Part shown: positions 25,737 through 33,533 of the stretch, in pieces | Numbering within the stretch: position 1 is the first letter of the stretch | Layout: every line of letters starts with the position of its first letter | Assembly: GCF_004798665.1 (NCBI RefSeq) | Contig: NZ_CP039292.1 | Coordinates: 3,348,001-3,412,000, forward strand | Length of the DNA: 64,000 bases | Source of the DNA: Actinomyces procaprae | GTDB lineage: Bacteria > Actinomycetota > Actinomycetes > Actinomycetales > Actinomycetaceae | Direction of reading: 5' to 3' | The notes under the pieces: generated by a model | The model's input: only the letters and a program-made list of their open reading frames with translations | What the model was told of the DNA's origin: nothing | Databases searched by the model: none | Made by a program: the position numbers and the translations under genes

Positions 25737-27158
25737 ATGGTGAGTAATGACGCTGCCTCACGCCTATCCGCCAGAGCACGCCCAGCCGTCTCCGACCGGT
25801 CGACCCCGGAGCGACCTCGGGGCCTGTCCCGCCGCCGGGCGTTGACCCTTCCGCCCGCCATCGCCGCACTGGTGACCCTGGGCGGCTGCGGCATACTCGG
25901 GAGCTCCGCGCAGGCACAGGCCTACGACACCGATGCCACCCACCGCGAGGTCCCCCTGGAAGACGTTCCCGGCGCGCCGGACGCCGCGGCCGCCTGCGCC
26001 GCCCTGAGCGAGTCCCTGCTGCGCTTCCGCCTGGGCGAAGAGCCCGGGGGCAACGTCCTGAACTGCCCGGTGGGTACGGCACTCGCCGTCGCCCTCCTGT
26101 ACGCCGGCTCCGCATCCCCCGCCGACGGCGTCGATGCCCTGCTCGGAGTGGCTACCGACGCCGGTGCAGGCGCCGACGCGGACCATGTCCGCGATCTGAC
26201 CTGGTCGGCACTACAGAATGCCCTGCTGTCCAAAGATCCCAGCGATGCGCAGCTCGACAACTTCAACCCCGAGCAGATCCCGGACACCCCACTGCTGCAC
26301 ATCGCCAACCGGGTGCTGCTGGTCGGCGACAACCCGGCAGTGGAGCAGTCCTACCTGGACGCCGCCCGCCAGTGGTATGCGGCCACCACCGAACACGCCA
26401 ACCGCCGCCGCGCCAAGGCGGCCCTTGACGCCTGGGCGAAGCGCCACACCGGCGGGCTGATCGAGTCCTCCGGCATCGAGATCACCGAGAACACGCGGCT
26501 GGTGCTGCAAAACGCCCTGCTGTTCGCCGCCGGGTGGGCATCGCCCTTCACCGCCGATGACACCACCGGCGATGACTTCACCCTTTCCGATGGTACGACC
26601 GCCACCGCCCAGTTCATGCACGACAAGCGGCTCCTCCCCTACACGCAGGGCGAGGGCTGGCGGGCCGTGCGCCTGCAGTACGCCGAGGGCAGCGGCAGCA
26701 CCGTGATGGACGTGATCCTGCCGGACTCCGGCACCACCCCGGCACAGCTGCCCGAGGGCACTTGGACCGCCGCCTCCGCGGCACTCGACGCCGTCGCCTA
26801 TGAACAGCGCCGTGAGGTCCGGTTGGCCCTGCCCACCCTCGACCTGCAGCCGGGCGCCGTGGATCTGCTCGCCTTCCTGGAGGCGCAGGGCATCACGCTG
26901 GACTCCCTGGAGCACATCGGCGAGGACCTGGTCGTCGACCAGGCGGTGCAGCAGGTCCGGCTTATCGTCAAGGAGGAGGGCACGGTGGCCGGGGCACTCA
27001 CCGAAGTCAGCGTGACCGAGTTGGCCGCGGCACCCGAGGAGGATGAATCGATCACGTTCACCGTCGACCACCCGTACGTGGTACGCGTCTTCGACCAGCT
27101 CACCGGCCTGGTGCTGATCGAGGGCATTGTCATGGACCCGAGCCCGCAGGGACAGTGA
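25737..27158 (+). CDS. Serpin-family lipoprotein
   Basis: 473 aa. An Arg-rich N-terminus (LSRRRALTLPP), hydrophobic segment and lipobox LGGC indicate export and lipid anchoring. Serpin features: NRVLLVGDNPAVEQSYLDAARQWY, LVLQNALLFAAGWASPF, the hinge/reactive loop region VKEEGTVAGALTEVSVTELA, then FTVDHPYVVRVFDQLTGLVLIEGIV (serpin signature F..DHPF...TG..L..G). The loop after TVAGALTEVSV is short and acidic, so inhibitory activity needs testing. Possible role: a surface inhibitor of host or competitor proteases (inference). Confidence 0.85.
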   Translation: MVSNDAASRLSARARPAVSDRSTPERPRGLSRRRALTLPPAIAALVTLGGCGILGSSAQAQAYDTDATHREVPLEDVPGAPDAAAACAALSESLLRFRLGEEPGGNVLNCPVGTALAVALLYAGSASPADGVDALLGVATDAGAGADADHVRDLTWSALQNALLSKDPSDAQLDNFNPEQIPDTPLLHIANRVLLVGDNPAVEQSYLDAARQWYAATTEHANRRRAKAALDAWAKRHTGGLIESSGIEITENTRLVLQNALLFAAGWASPFTADDTTGDDFTLSDGTTATAQFMHDKRLLPYTQGEGWRAVRLQYAEGSGSTVMDVILPDSGTTPAQLPEGTWTAASAALDAVAYEQRREVRLALPTLDLQPGAVDLLAFLEAQGITLDSLEHIGEDLVVDQAVQQVRLIVKEEGTVAGALTEVSVTELAAAPEEDESITFTVDHPYVVRVFDQLTGLVLIEGIVMDPSPQGQ

Positions 27159-27305
27159 CGCGGCGACGACGACGCAGCGACCATGGCGCCGCGGCACCCG
27201 GGCCCGCACGTTCACGAACCCGGTAATGCGGCAGCATGTCCCCAATGCGGCGGGCCCAACCGTTACGCTCTTCCCGAAGTCATCCCCACCCGAGCAGGAG
27301 AAGTA

Positions 27306-27755
27306 ATGAGCGTCGACGTCGTCACCCAGTCCACCCCTGAGCTTGTCGAGGCGATGGAGCGCCTCATCCCCCAGCTCTCCCGCAGCGCCCCCGCCCTGAC
27401 CGCCGAGCAGTGCGAGGCACTAGTCGCTCAGCCGGGCGTGTACCTGTTCGTCTTCCGTCCCGACACCCCCCAGGCCGACGGCTCCACCCCCATCCTGGGG
27501 ATGCTGACCCTGGCGACCTTCACCATCCCCACCGGGCTGCGAGCCTGGGTGGAGGACGTCGTCGTCGACGGCGATGCCCGCGGCCAGGGCGCCGGCCAGG
27601 CCCTGGTGGAGGCCGCCGTCGAGTACGCGCAGTCGCTGGGCGCCCGCACCGTCGACCTCACCTCGCGCCCGAGCCGCGAGGCCGCCAACCGCCTGTACCG
27701 GCGGGCCGGCTTCGCGCTGCGTGAGACGAACGTCTACCGCTTCTCCGGCGAGTGA
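27306..27755 (+). CDS. GNAT-family N-acetyltransferase
   Basis: 149 aa. The acetyl-CoA site is WVEDVVVDGDARGQGAGQALVEAAVEYAQ (motif A, R/Q-x-x-G-x-G/A pattern), followed by VDLTSRPSREAANRLYRRAGF (motif B). Start ATG 27,306 has AGGAG seven bases upstream. Substrate unknown. A bidirectional terminator hairpin follows. Confidence 0.9.
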   Translation: MSVDVVTQSTPELVEAMERLIPQLSRSAPALTAEQCEALVAQPGVYLFVFRPDTPQADGSTPILGMLTLATFTIPTGLRAWVEDVVVDGDARGQGAGQALVEAAVEYAQSLGARTVDLTSRPSREAANRLYRRAGFALRETNVYRFSGE

Positions 27756-27760
27756 CCGCA

Positions 27761-27788
27761 GCGGGGCCCGGCGGTCACCGGGCCCCGC
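27761..27788. terminator. Bidirectional terminator between convergent genes
   Basis: GCGGGGCCCGG / CCGGGCCCCGC, perfect 11-bp arms with a 6-base loop, between the GNAT stop and the HAD stop. Confidence 0.75.
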
Positions 27789-27797
27789 GACCCGCCA

Positions 27798-28469
27798 TCA
27801 GGGCTCGGCCCACAGCAGCAGGTGCGGCGTGACGGCCTTCAGCTCCGGGACGACGACGAGCCCGGGGTCGGCAGGGAAGTGCTTGCGCCCGCCGATCTGG
27901 ATCACCCGCAGGTCGTTGGAGCGGGCGGAGGCCGCGCCGGTGGCGGAGTCCTCGACGACGACGCACTGGTCCTCGCTCAGTCCCAGCAGGCGCATGCCGG
28001 CGGCGTAGGGGGCACGGTCCGGTTTGCCGGGCAGACCGTCATCGCCGGTGACGGCGCCGACGAAGACGTCACCCAGCGCATGCGCCACCGCCTCCACGAT
28101 TGGGCGGGGCGACTGGGTGACGATGACCTGCGCCAGCCCGACCTCCAGCAGGGTCTGGGTGATCTCCCGGGCGCCCGGCACCAGCGGCGGCGAGGCCTTG
28201 ACGGCGGCTTCGACGTCGGCGGCCATGCCGGTGAAGATCGCCTCGGCCTCAGGGGCGTCGGGCGTCGGGGCGGCCCCGGTGGCGGCGATCAGCTCGCGGG
28301 TGCGGCGGATGGAGGCGCCCTCCAGGGCGGCGACTTGCGCCTCGGTGACGGCGCCGCCCGCGGCCTCACAGCGGCGTCGGAAGGATTCATCCCAGAAGGG
28401 CTGGGAGTTGATGAGGGTGCCGTCCATGTCCCACAGGACGCCGCGGACGTAGCGGCCGACGTCGCTCAC
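27798..28469 (-). CDS. HAD-superfamily phosphatase (beta-phosphoglucomutase-like)
   Basis: 223 aa. Motif I LWDMDGTLINS (nucleophile Asp), a four-helix cap, motif II VIVTQSPRPIVEA, motif III GKPDRAPYAAG and motif IV VVEDSATGAASA. This is the subfamily I cap-C1 layout typical of sugar-phosphate phosphatases and phosphoglucomutases. Substrate unknown. It overlaps the membrane-protein gene upstream by ATGA. Confidence 0.88.
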   Translation of the reverse strand: MSDVGRYVRGVLWDMDGTLINSQPFWDESFRRRCEAAGGAVTEAQVAALEGASIRRTRELIAATGAAPTPDAPEAEAIFTGMAADVEAAVKASPPLVPGAREITQTLLEVGLAQVIVTQSPRPIVEAVAHALGDVFVGAVTGDDGLPGKPDRAPYAAGMRLLGLSEDQCVVVEDSATGAASARSNDLRVIQIGGRKHFPADPGLVVVPELKAVTPHLLLWAEP

Positions 28470-29002
28470 CGCCTGCTCCCGCTGCCTCCGGAGCCGCGGC
28501 CGCCCCGCCCGCCGTTCTTACCGCGGGGGCGCTTGCGCTGGGCCCGCTCGGCGCGCTTGGCGAGCTTGTCCTGCTCGGCCTGCGCCCACTCGATGCGCCC
28601 GACCAGCCACTCGCGCGTCTCCCGGGTGAGCATCTTGTTGTCCTCCAGCAGGCCGCCGGCCCGCAGCCTGGTGAAGTCCAGGTACTCGGCGTTGCCGGTG
28701 CGCTCGTACTGGCGCGCGGCCTCACGCAGATCGGAAGTGTCGCGGGCCACCTGCCGCTCGATCATCTGCCGCCCCAGCAGCAGGAAGATCGCCAGCACCA
28801 GAGCCACAATGCTGCCGTACCCCTTGGTCGGCGCGTACAGCAGCGCCGCCAGGACGGACAGCCCGACGGCGGGCCCCATCATCCCGTACGTGTACCCCTC
28901 GGGGCGGCCGTCATGGCCGCGGACCCAGGCGCGGAGCTTGGCGCGCCCGTCCGGGTCGCCGCCGTTGAACCAGTCGCGCACCCTGCCAACAACGCCGCTC
29001 AT
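28466..29002 (-). CDS. Membrane protein, unknown
   Basis: 178 aa. Two hydrophobic segments (MMGPAVGLSVLAALLYA and SIVALVLAIFLLLG), a charged helical part (REAARQYERTGNAEYLDF), and a strongly basic Gly/Arg C-terminal tail (KRPRGKNGGRGGRGSGGSG). The tail suggests a nucleic acid or anionic-surface contact in the cytoplasm. It sits between two HAD genes with ATGA overlaps on both sides. Confidence 0.65.
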   Translation of the reverse strand: MSGVVGRVRDWFNGGDPDGRAKLRAWVRGHDGRPEGYTYGMMGPAVGLSVLAALLYAPTKGYGSIVALVLAIFLLLGRQMIERQVARDTSDLREAARQYERTGNAEYLDFTRLRAGGLLEDNKMLTRETREWLVGRIEWAQAEQDKLAKRAERAQRKRPRGKNGGRGGRGSGGSGSRR

Positions 29003-29862
29003 CGCTCCTCCTCTACGACCGGGCGTGCAGCGGCGTCGGCGGCGTCACGCTCAGCATCGGCAGCGGCCCCAGTGCCCGCGCCCAGCAGCTCGTCGACGAG
29101 CTCGGCCATCGAGCCCACCGACCGCTCACAGGCGGCAACGACGTCGGGCGGCGACCAGGGCAGGCAGATGGCATGGTCGGCGACGGTGTGCATGGGGATG
29201 TCGTTCCAGGAGTCGCCCACGCTCCAGGTTTCGATGCGCTCGCCGGCCAGGGGGCCATCGGCGTCAGTGAGGGCGGCTACCAGGTCACTCAATCCGGCGC
29301 CCTTGGTGGCCCCGGCGGGGATCACGTCAAGGAACTCCTGGTTGCGCACCACCTCGATCTGGTCCGACCAGCGGGCGCTGAGGTCGGTGGCGATGCGCTC
29401 GCGCACGGCGTCGTCGCGCACGCGCATGGGCACGCCGATGAACCGGTGACTGGGCATCTCCTCCAGGCTCATCGGCAGGAAGATCTCCAGGATCGGGGAG
29501 GTCTCATGGTAGGTGTCGGACACGATGTGGTCCGCCTCCATGGTGGTTCCGAACACGGTCAGCCCGTCGATGCCCTGAAGGTATTCGGCGATCTCGTGCG
29601 CGACGCCGTCGGGCAGGTAGCGGGCGGACAGGACCCGGTAGTCGCCGTCGATCAGCACCGCGCCGGTGAAGGTGACGGCGTAGTCGAAGCTCATGCCGAC
29701 GGCCGTGAGGGTGTTGCGGGTGGCGAATACGGACTTGCCGGTGTCCACCACGAGCAGGTTGCCGGCCTCCCGCCAGCGCCGCATGGCGGCCAGGTCCGCG
29801 TCTGAGACGCGCCGGTCGAACAGGACCGTGCCGTCCAGGTCGGTCGCGATGAGTTGACGCAC
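28999..29862 (-). CDS. HAD hydrolase, Cof/sucrose-phosphatase-like
   Basis: 287 aa. Motif I IATDLDGTVLFDRRV, Thr motif VVDTGKSV, cap region, and SVGDSWNDIPMHTVADHAICL (motif IV), as in Cof-type phosphatases acting on sugar or cofactor phosphates. GTG 29,862 was chosen because AGGAG lies six bases upstream; the longer frame to 29,916 lacks one. The tail after about 265 is Ala/Glu-rich. First gene of a three-gene minus-strand operon. Confidence 0.85.
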   Translation of the reverse strand: MRQLIATDLDGTVLFDRRVSDADLAAMRRWREAGNLLVVDTGKSVFATRNTLTAVGMSFDYAVTFTGAVLIDGDYRVLSARYLPDGVAHEIAEYLQGIDGLTVFGTTMEADHIVSDTYHETSPILEIFLPMSLEEMPSHRFIGVPMRVRDDAVRERIATDLSARWSDQIEVVRNQEFLDVIPAGATKGAGLSDLVAALTDADGPLAGERIETWSVGDSWNDIPMHTVADHAICLPWSPPDVVAACERSVGSMAELVDELLGAGTGAAADAERDAADAAARPVVEEER

Positions 29863-29998
29863 GTACTTCTCCTGCCGGGTGACGGTATGTGCTGGGTTAC
29901 AGCTTACTGACTGCAAGCCGGAAGCGGGACGGGAGCCGAAGGCGAATTGATACGGCCGCTAGGGCCGGGCAGCCGGTTGAGGAACCGTCGGCGACCGC

Positions 29999-30472
29999 TC
30001 AGCCGAAGAGGACGCGGATGAGAGCCGCGACCAGCAACGCGGCACCACCGGCGGCCTCGATGAAGCCCCAGTACTGCACCGGGATCCAGAACATGGTGTG
30101 GCGGTTGCGCAGCGCCCGGCCGATGCGGTCACGCTCCTGAGACACCAATCGGTCGACCTGCTGCTGCGCCTCACCGGCGCTGCGCGGAGCGGGCACCCCG
30201 GGTGCCGCCTGGAAGGCGCCGACTTGTATCCTCCCGTACATCTCCTGCTCGTAGGCGCGCAGATGATTCTCCAGCCGGTCGTCCGGGCGCGTGACGTTGA
30301 TCCGCAGCCCCACGAACCGGCCGACGACGCCGAAGATCAGGAATCCGATACCCATGCAGAGCATGGTCACCGACTCCTCCTCAGAGAAGGCCGCCGCCAC
30401 GGCGGCACCGCCACCACCACCCAGGACCAGGAACAATGCGGCGAGCACGCCACCGCCACTCCAAACGATCAT
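29999..30472 (-). CDS. Membrane protein, unknown
   Basis: 157 aa. N-terminal hydrophobic segments (GGGVLAALFLVLGGGGGAAV; MLCMGIGFLIFGVVGRFV), a soluble middle (RPDDRLENHLRAYEQEMYG...QQQVDRLVSQERDRIG), and a C-terminal hydrophobic hairpin (FWIPVQYWGFIEAAGGAALLVAALI). No family recognised. It is separated from the PTS operon by array D. Confidence 0.6.
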   Translation of the reverse strand: MIVWSGGGVLAALFLVLGGGGGAAVAAAFSEEESVTMLCMGIGFLIFGVVGRFVGLRINVTRPDDRLENHLRAYEQEMYGRIQVGAFQAAPGVPAPRSAGEAQQQVDRLVSQERDRIGRALRNRHTMFWIPVQYWGFIEAAGGAALLVAALIRVLFG

Positions 30473-30526
30473 GCGGCCACAGTAGCCAAACAGACCCGAT
30501 GATCACAATCCGGCTACATACGAGGC

Positions 30527-30614
30527 GTCGAGGTCGGTCGAAGCCTCGCAACTTCGACCGACCTCGACGGTAACAACAACCGATCTCGGTGGTTATATCA
30601 ACCGATCTCGGTGG
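30527..30614. repeat. Mirrored ~22-bp array D
   Basis: GTCGAGGTCGGTCGAAG (30,527-30,543) pairs perfectly with CTTCGACCGACCTCGAC (30,552-30,568) around an 8-base loop. Two more inverted units, ACCGATCTCGGTGG, start at 30,579 and 30,601, 22 bp apart. The core ACCGAGATCGGT is shared with arrays C and F. It lies just downstream of the PTS IID stop and could terminate that operon. Confidence 0.85.
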
Positions 30615-30621
30615 ATGGGGG

Positions 30622-31479
30622 CTATAGGCCGAGCCAGCCGGTCCAGGCACCGAGGATGCCGATGACGAACATGCCCAGAATGATCCACAGGGCATTGATC
30701 TTCTTGTTCAGCAGCCACATGCACACGAAGGTCAGCCCCAGAGCGGCCACACCGGGCAGCAACTGATCGAGGATGTTCTGCAAGGTGGTCTCGGTGACGG
30801 TGCCGTCGTCGGCGGTCACCGAGGAGATCACCCCGGGGAAGTTGATCGTCGTCCATTTGGCCACCAGGGCGCCCATGACGAACAGACCGGTGATGGCGGC
30901 GATCTGGGTGATGCGCTTGAGCTGGCCGCCACCGACCTCCGTCACCATCGCGGTACCGCGCTCATAACCCCACTTCAGGCCGTACCAGCGCACCAGGATG
31001 CGGATGATGTTGATCCCGAAGAAGTAGACCAGCGGGCCGAGCCAGGAGCCGGTCAGCGCCAGAGACGCACCCAGTGCGCCGAGCACGGGCCGTACAGTGC
31101 CCCAGAAGATGGGGTCGCCGACGCCGGCGAGCGGGCCCATGAGGCCGACCTTGACGTTGGTGATCGTGTCATCGCCGATGTCCTCACCCTTGGCGCGCTG
31201 CTCCTCCATGGCGGCGGTGACACCGAAGACCACCGAGGAGATCCAGGGGTGGGTGTTGTAGAACTCCAGGTGGCGCTTGAGCGCCGCCGCCTGCTCGGTC
31301 TTATTGGAGGGGTAGAACTTCCGGATCGCCGGCATGAGCGTGATGCAGAACCCCATGGCCTGCATACGCTCGAAGTTGAACGAGCCCAGCAGGAACGTGG
31401 AGCGCCAGTACATGCTCCGCAGATCGCGGTCGGTGAGCATGCGCTCGCGCGCGGGCGCGGCGTCGATTTCAGTGGACAT
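30622..31479 (-). CDS. PTS mannose-family IID component
   Basis: 285 aa. LTDRDLRSMYWRSTFLLGSFNFERMQAMGF is the characteristic N-terminus. VGLMGPLAGVGDPIFWGTVRPVLGALGASLA is the conserved membrane loop. The C-terminal membrane helices end in NALWIILGMFVIGILGAW. With IIC it forms the membrane channel of a mannose/fructose/sorbose-type phosphotransferase. Last gene of the IIA-IIB-IIC-IID operon. Confidence 0.95.
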   Translation of the reverse strand: MSTEIDAAPARERMLTDRDLRSMYWRSTFLLGSFNFERMQAMGFCITLMPAIRKFYPSNKTEQAAALKRHLEFYNTHPWISSVVFGVTAAMEEQRAKGEDIGDDTITNVKVGLMGPLAGVGDPIFWGTVRPVLGALGASLALTGSWLGPLVYFFGINIIRILVRWYGLKWGYERGTAMVTEVGGGQLKRITQIAAITGLFVMGALVAKWTTINFPGVISSVTADDGTVTETTLQNILDQLLPGVAALGLTFVCMWLLNKKINALWIILGMFVIGILGAWTGWLGL

Positions 31480-31510
31480 GGTTGTTTTCCTTCCCTGTTC
31501 CTAGCCGCGG

Positions 31511-32362
31511 TCAGTCGAGCTCGTCATCGAGATCGTCATCCAGGTCGTCACCCGGCCCGCCGGCGCCTGCGGCAACGGGGGCTGAGCGCGGCAGCTGGAC
31601 CGACTCGTGGAAGTCCGGGTTGAGCTGTACGTAGATGAATGCCAGGCAGATACCCATGATGCCCAGGGCGACCAGGGTGATGCCGGTGTCCAGGGTGGTC
31701 ATGGACTGGGCCACGATGAAGCCGATGAAGAAGAAGGGCATCAGCTTGCGCGCGCGCATCATGTTGATGACCATGGCGTAACCGACGACCACGATGAAGC
31801 CACCGGCGATCTGCAGGCCCTCGGTGACGACGTCGGGAATCAGGGCCAGGGCCCGCTGCACGGCATCGCCCGAGGCCACTACCGCGACTGCGGCGGTGGG
31901 AACGGCCACGCGCAGACCCTGCAGGGACAATGCGATGAAGTGCATGATCTGAATGCCCCGCATATTGCCGTCCTCCGCGAAGCGGTCGGCCTGGTGGGCG
32001 AAGAACACGTTGACGGTACGCACGAAGATGGTCAGCGCCTGGCCGGCAACGGCCAGCGGGACGGCGACGGCGATCGCCTCCTCGTGCGACTGTCCGCCGG
32101 CAATGGCGATGACGGTGGAGACGGTGGAGGCCAGCGCGGCGTCGGGCGCCATGGCGGCACCGACGTTCATCCAGCCGAGGCTCACCAGCTCCAGGCTGCC
32201 GCCGACCATGATGCCGGTTGTCGGGTCGCCCAGGGCGAGGCCGGTGAGGGTGCAGGCGACGATGGGTCGATAGAACATGCGTTCGTCCAGAACGGAGTCG
32301 CAACCGGCGAGGAAGGCCACGAGGGTCACGAGGATGATCTGGACAGCACCAATGTCATGCAT
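31511..32362 (-). CDS. PTS mannose-family IIC component
   Basis: 283 aa, about 7-8 membrane helices. LVAFLAGCDSVLDERMFYRPIVACTLTGLALGD and GGSLELVSLGWMNVGAAMAPDAALAS are typical of the sorbose-class IIC. It ends in an acidic tail. Sugar specificity cannot be read from the sequence; the nearby secreted fructan hydrolase suggests fructose (inference). It follows IIB by 68 bp and precedes IID by 31 bp. Confidence 0.95.
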   Translation of the reverse strand: MHDIGAVQIILVTLVAFLAGCDSVLDERMFYRPIVACTLTGLALGDPTTGIMVGGSLELVSLGWMNVGAAMAPDAALASTVSTVIAIAGGQSHEEAIAVAVPLAVAGQALTIFVRTVNVFFAHQADRFAEDGNMRGIQIMHFIALSLQGLRVAVPTAAVAVVASGDAVQRALALIPDVVTEGLQIAGGFIVVVGYAMVINMMRARKLMPFFFIGFIVAQSMTTLDTGITLVALGIMGICLAFIYVQLNPDFHESVQLPRSAPVAAGAGGPGDDLDDDLDDELD

Positions 32363-32430
32363 GAGAGTGCTTCCTGGTGGGGATGGACAACGGTAGGGGA
32401 CGGGTTGAGCGTGCGGACAGCCGCCTGCGG

Positions 32431-32925
32431 TCAGTCGATGAAGCCCTTGGACTTCAGCGACTCCATCAGGCCGGCGCGCCCGGAGGAGGGCACCTGCTGG
32501 ATGTACTGGCTGATGCCGCGGGAGTCGATCTCCTGGAAGTTCTTGACGTCCTCGTCGGAGACGTAGACGGCCTGGGACAGGGCCTTGGTGCCCTGCTTGA
32601 AGGTCATGCCGCCGACGTTGACCTCATCGGCCTGGATGCCCAGGTCGAGCAGGCGCACGATGTCTGCCGGGGTCTCGACGACGATGACGGCCTTGAGGCT
32701 GTCGTACTTGGGGTTCTTGTACACGCGGGCGGCCTTGGCGACGGTCAGCACATGGACCTTGACCTTGCCGCCGCCGGTCTGGAGCATGAGCGTCTTGCGC
32801 AGCTCGTCATTGGCGGCGCCGTCGGAGACGGCAAGGATGGCCTCGGCCCCCAGGGAGCCGGCCCAGTTGTTGGCGACCTGGCCGTGGACCAGGCGGGAAT
32901 CGATGCGCAGGAGCTTGATGTCCAT
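32431..32925 (-). CDS. PTS mannose-family IIB component
   Basis: 164 aa. LLRIDSRLVHGQVANNWAG with phosphorylated His14 is the family hallmark. It takes phosphate from IIA and passes it to the incoming sugar. Start overlaps the IIA stop by one base (TGATG), so translation is coupled. Confidence 0.95.
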   Translation of the reverse strand: MDIKLLRIDSRLVHGQVANNWAGSLGAEAILAVSDGAANDELRKTLMLQTGGGKVKVHVLTVAKAARVYKNPKYDSLKAVIVVETPADIVRLLDLGIQADEVNVGGMTFKQGTKALSQAVYVSDEDVKNFQEIDSRGISQYIQQVPSSGRAGLMESLKSKGFID

Positions 32926-33377
32926 CAGAGCTCGTCTCCTTCGTCGTCGTCGGAATCGGTGGTGGTGGGTGGGGTGAAGATCTCGGACAGGACCTTGACG
33001 CCGCCGGCGCCGGAGGTCTTGGCGACCTCGACCAGCTCGGTCAGGTCGCCGCCGGCCAGGCGGCGGCCGAGGACCTCGATGAGCATGGGCAGGTTCACCC
33101 CGGTGACGACGTCGGCGTCCTCACGGGCGGCGGCGAAGCGGGCGGCGGCGTTGTAGGGGCTGCCGCCGAGCAGATCCACGAGGATGAGGTACTGCCCCGA
33201 GGCGGAGGACTCGACGGCGTCGGCGTACTTCGCCAAGAGGTCGTCCGGTCCTTCGCCGGGGTCGAAGCTGATGGGGACGACGTCGTCCTGCGGGCCGGCG
33301 ATCATGGCGGCGGAGTTGAGCAACCCCTCCGCCAAATGACCGTGGGCCGCGACGATCACTGCAACTGATGACTGCAA
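32925..33377 (-). CDS. PTS mannose-family IIA component
   Basis: 150 aa. VAVIVAAHGHLAEGLLNSAAMI: His12 is the phosphorylation site. VDLLGGSPYNAA and VTGVNLPMLIEVL are the other conserved parts. The C-terminal tail is acidic. It accepts phosphate from HPr. Separate IIA and IIB polypeptides (not fused as in ManX). First gene of the operon; a candidate operator lies about 100 bp upstream. Confidence 0.95.
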   Translation of the reverse strand: MQSSVAVIVAAHGHLAEGLLNSAAMIAGPQDDVVPISFDPGEGPDDLLAKYADAVESSASGQYLILVDLLGGSPYNAAARFAAAREDADVVTGVNLPMLIEVLGRRLAGGDLTELVEVAKTSGAGGVKVLSEIFTPPTTTDSDDDEGDEL

Positions 33378-33474
33378 CGGCGGGCTCCTGCCAGTGGCGC
33401 ACCGTCGGGGAACGGTGCTGATCGAACAATGGGGTCATGACCACGTCGCCATGCCCCAGCACGGTCAGCGTATG

Positions 33475-33487
33475 CCAAATCGTTTGG
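33475..33487. promoter_or_regulatory. LacI-type operator candidate upstream of the PTS operon
   Basis: CCAAATCGTTTGG, nearly palindromic about a central C with a CG step, located 98-110 bp upstream of the IIA start. The same CAAATCGTTT core recurs at 35,747 before the GH32 gene. LacI-family sugar regulators bind palindromes with a central CG. No LacI gene is in the window. Confidence 0.5.
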
Positions 33488-33533
33488 ACTGGCGACAGAT
33501 TATGACGAAGCACACAGTAGCACGATGCGTGTC

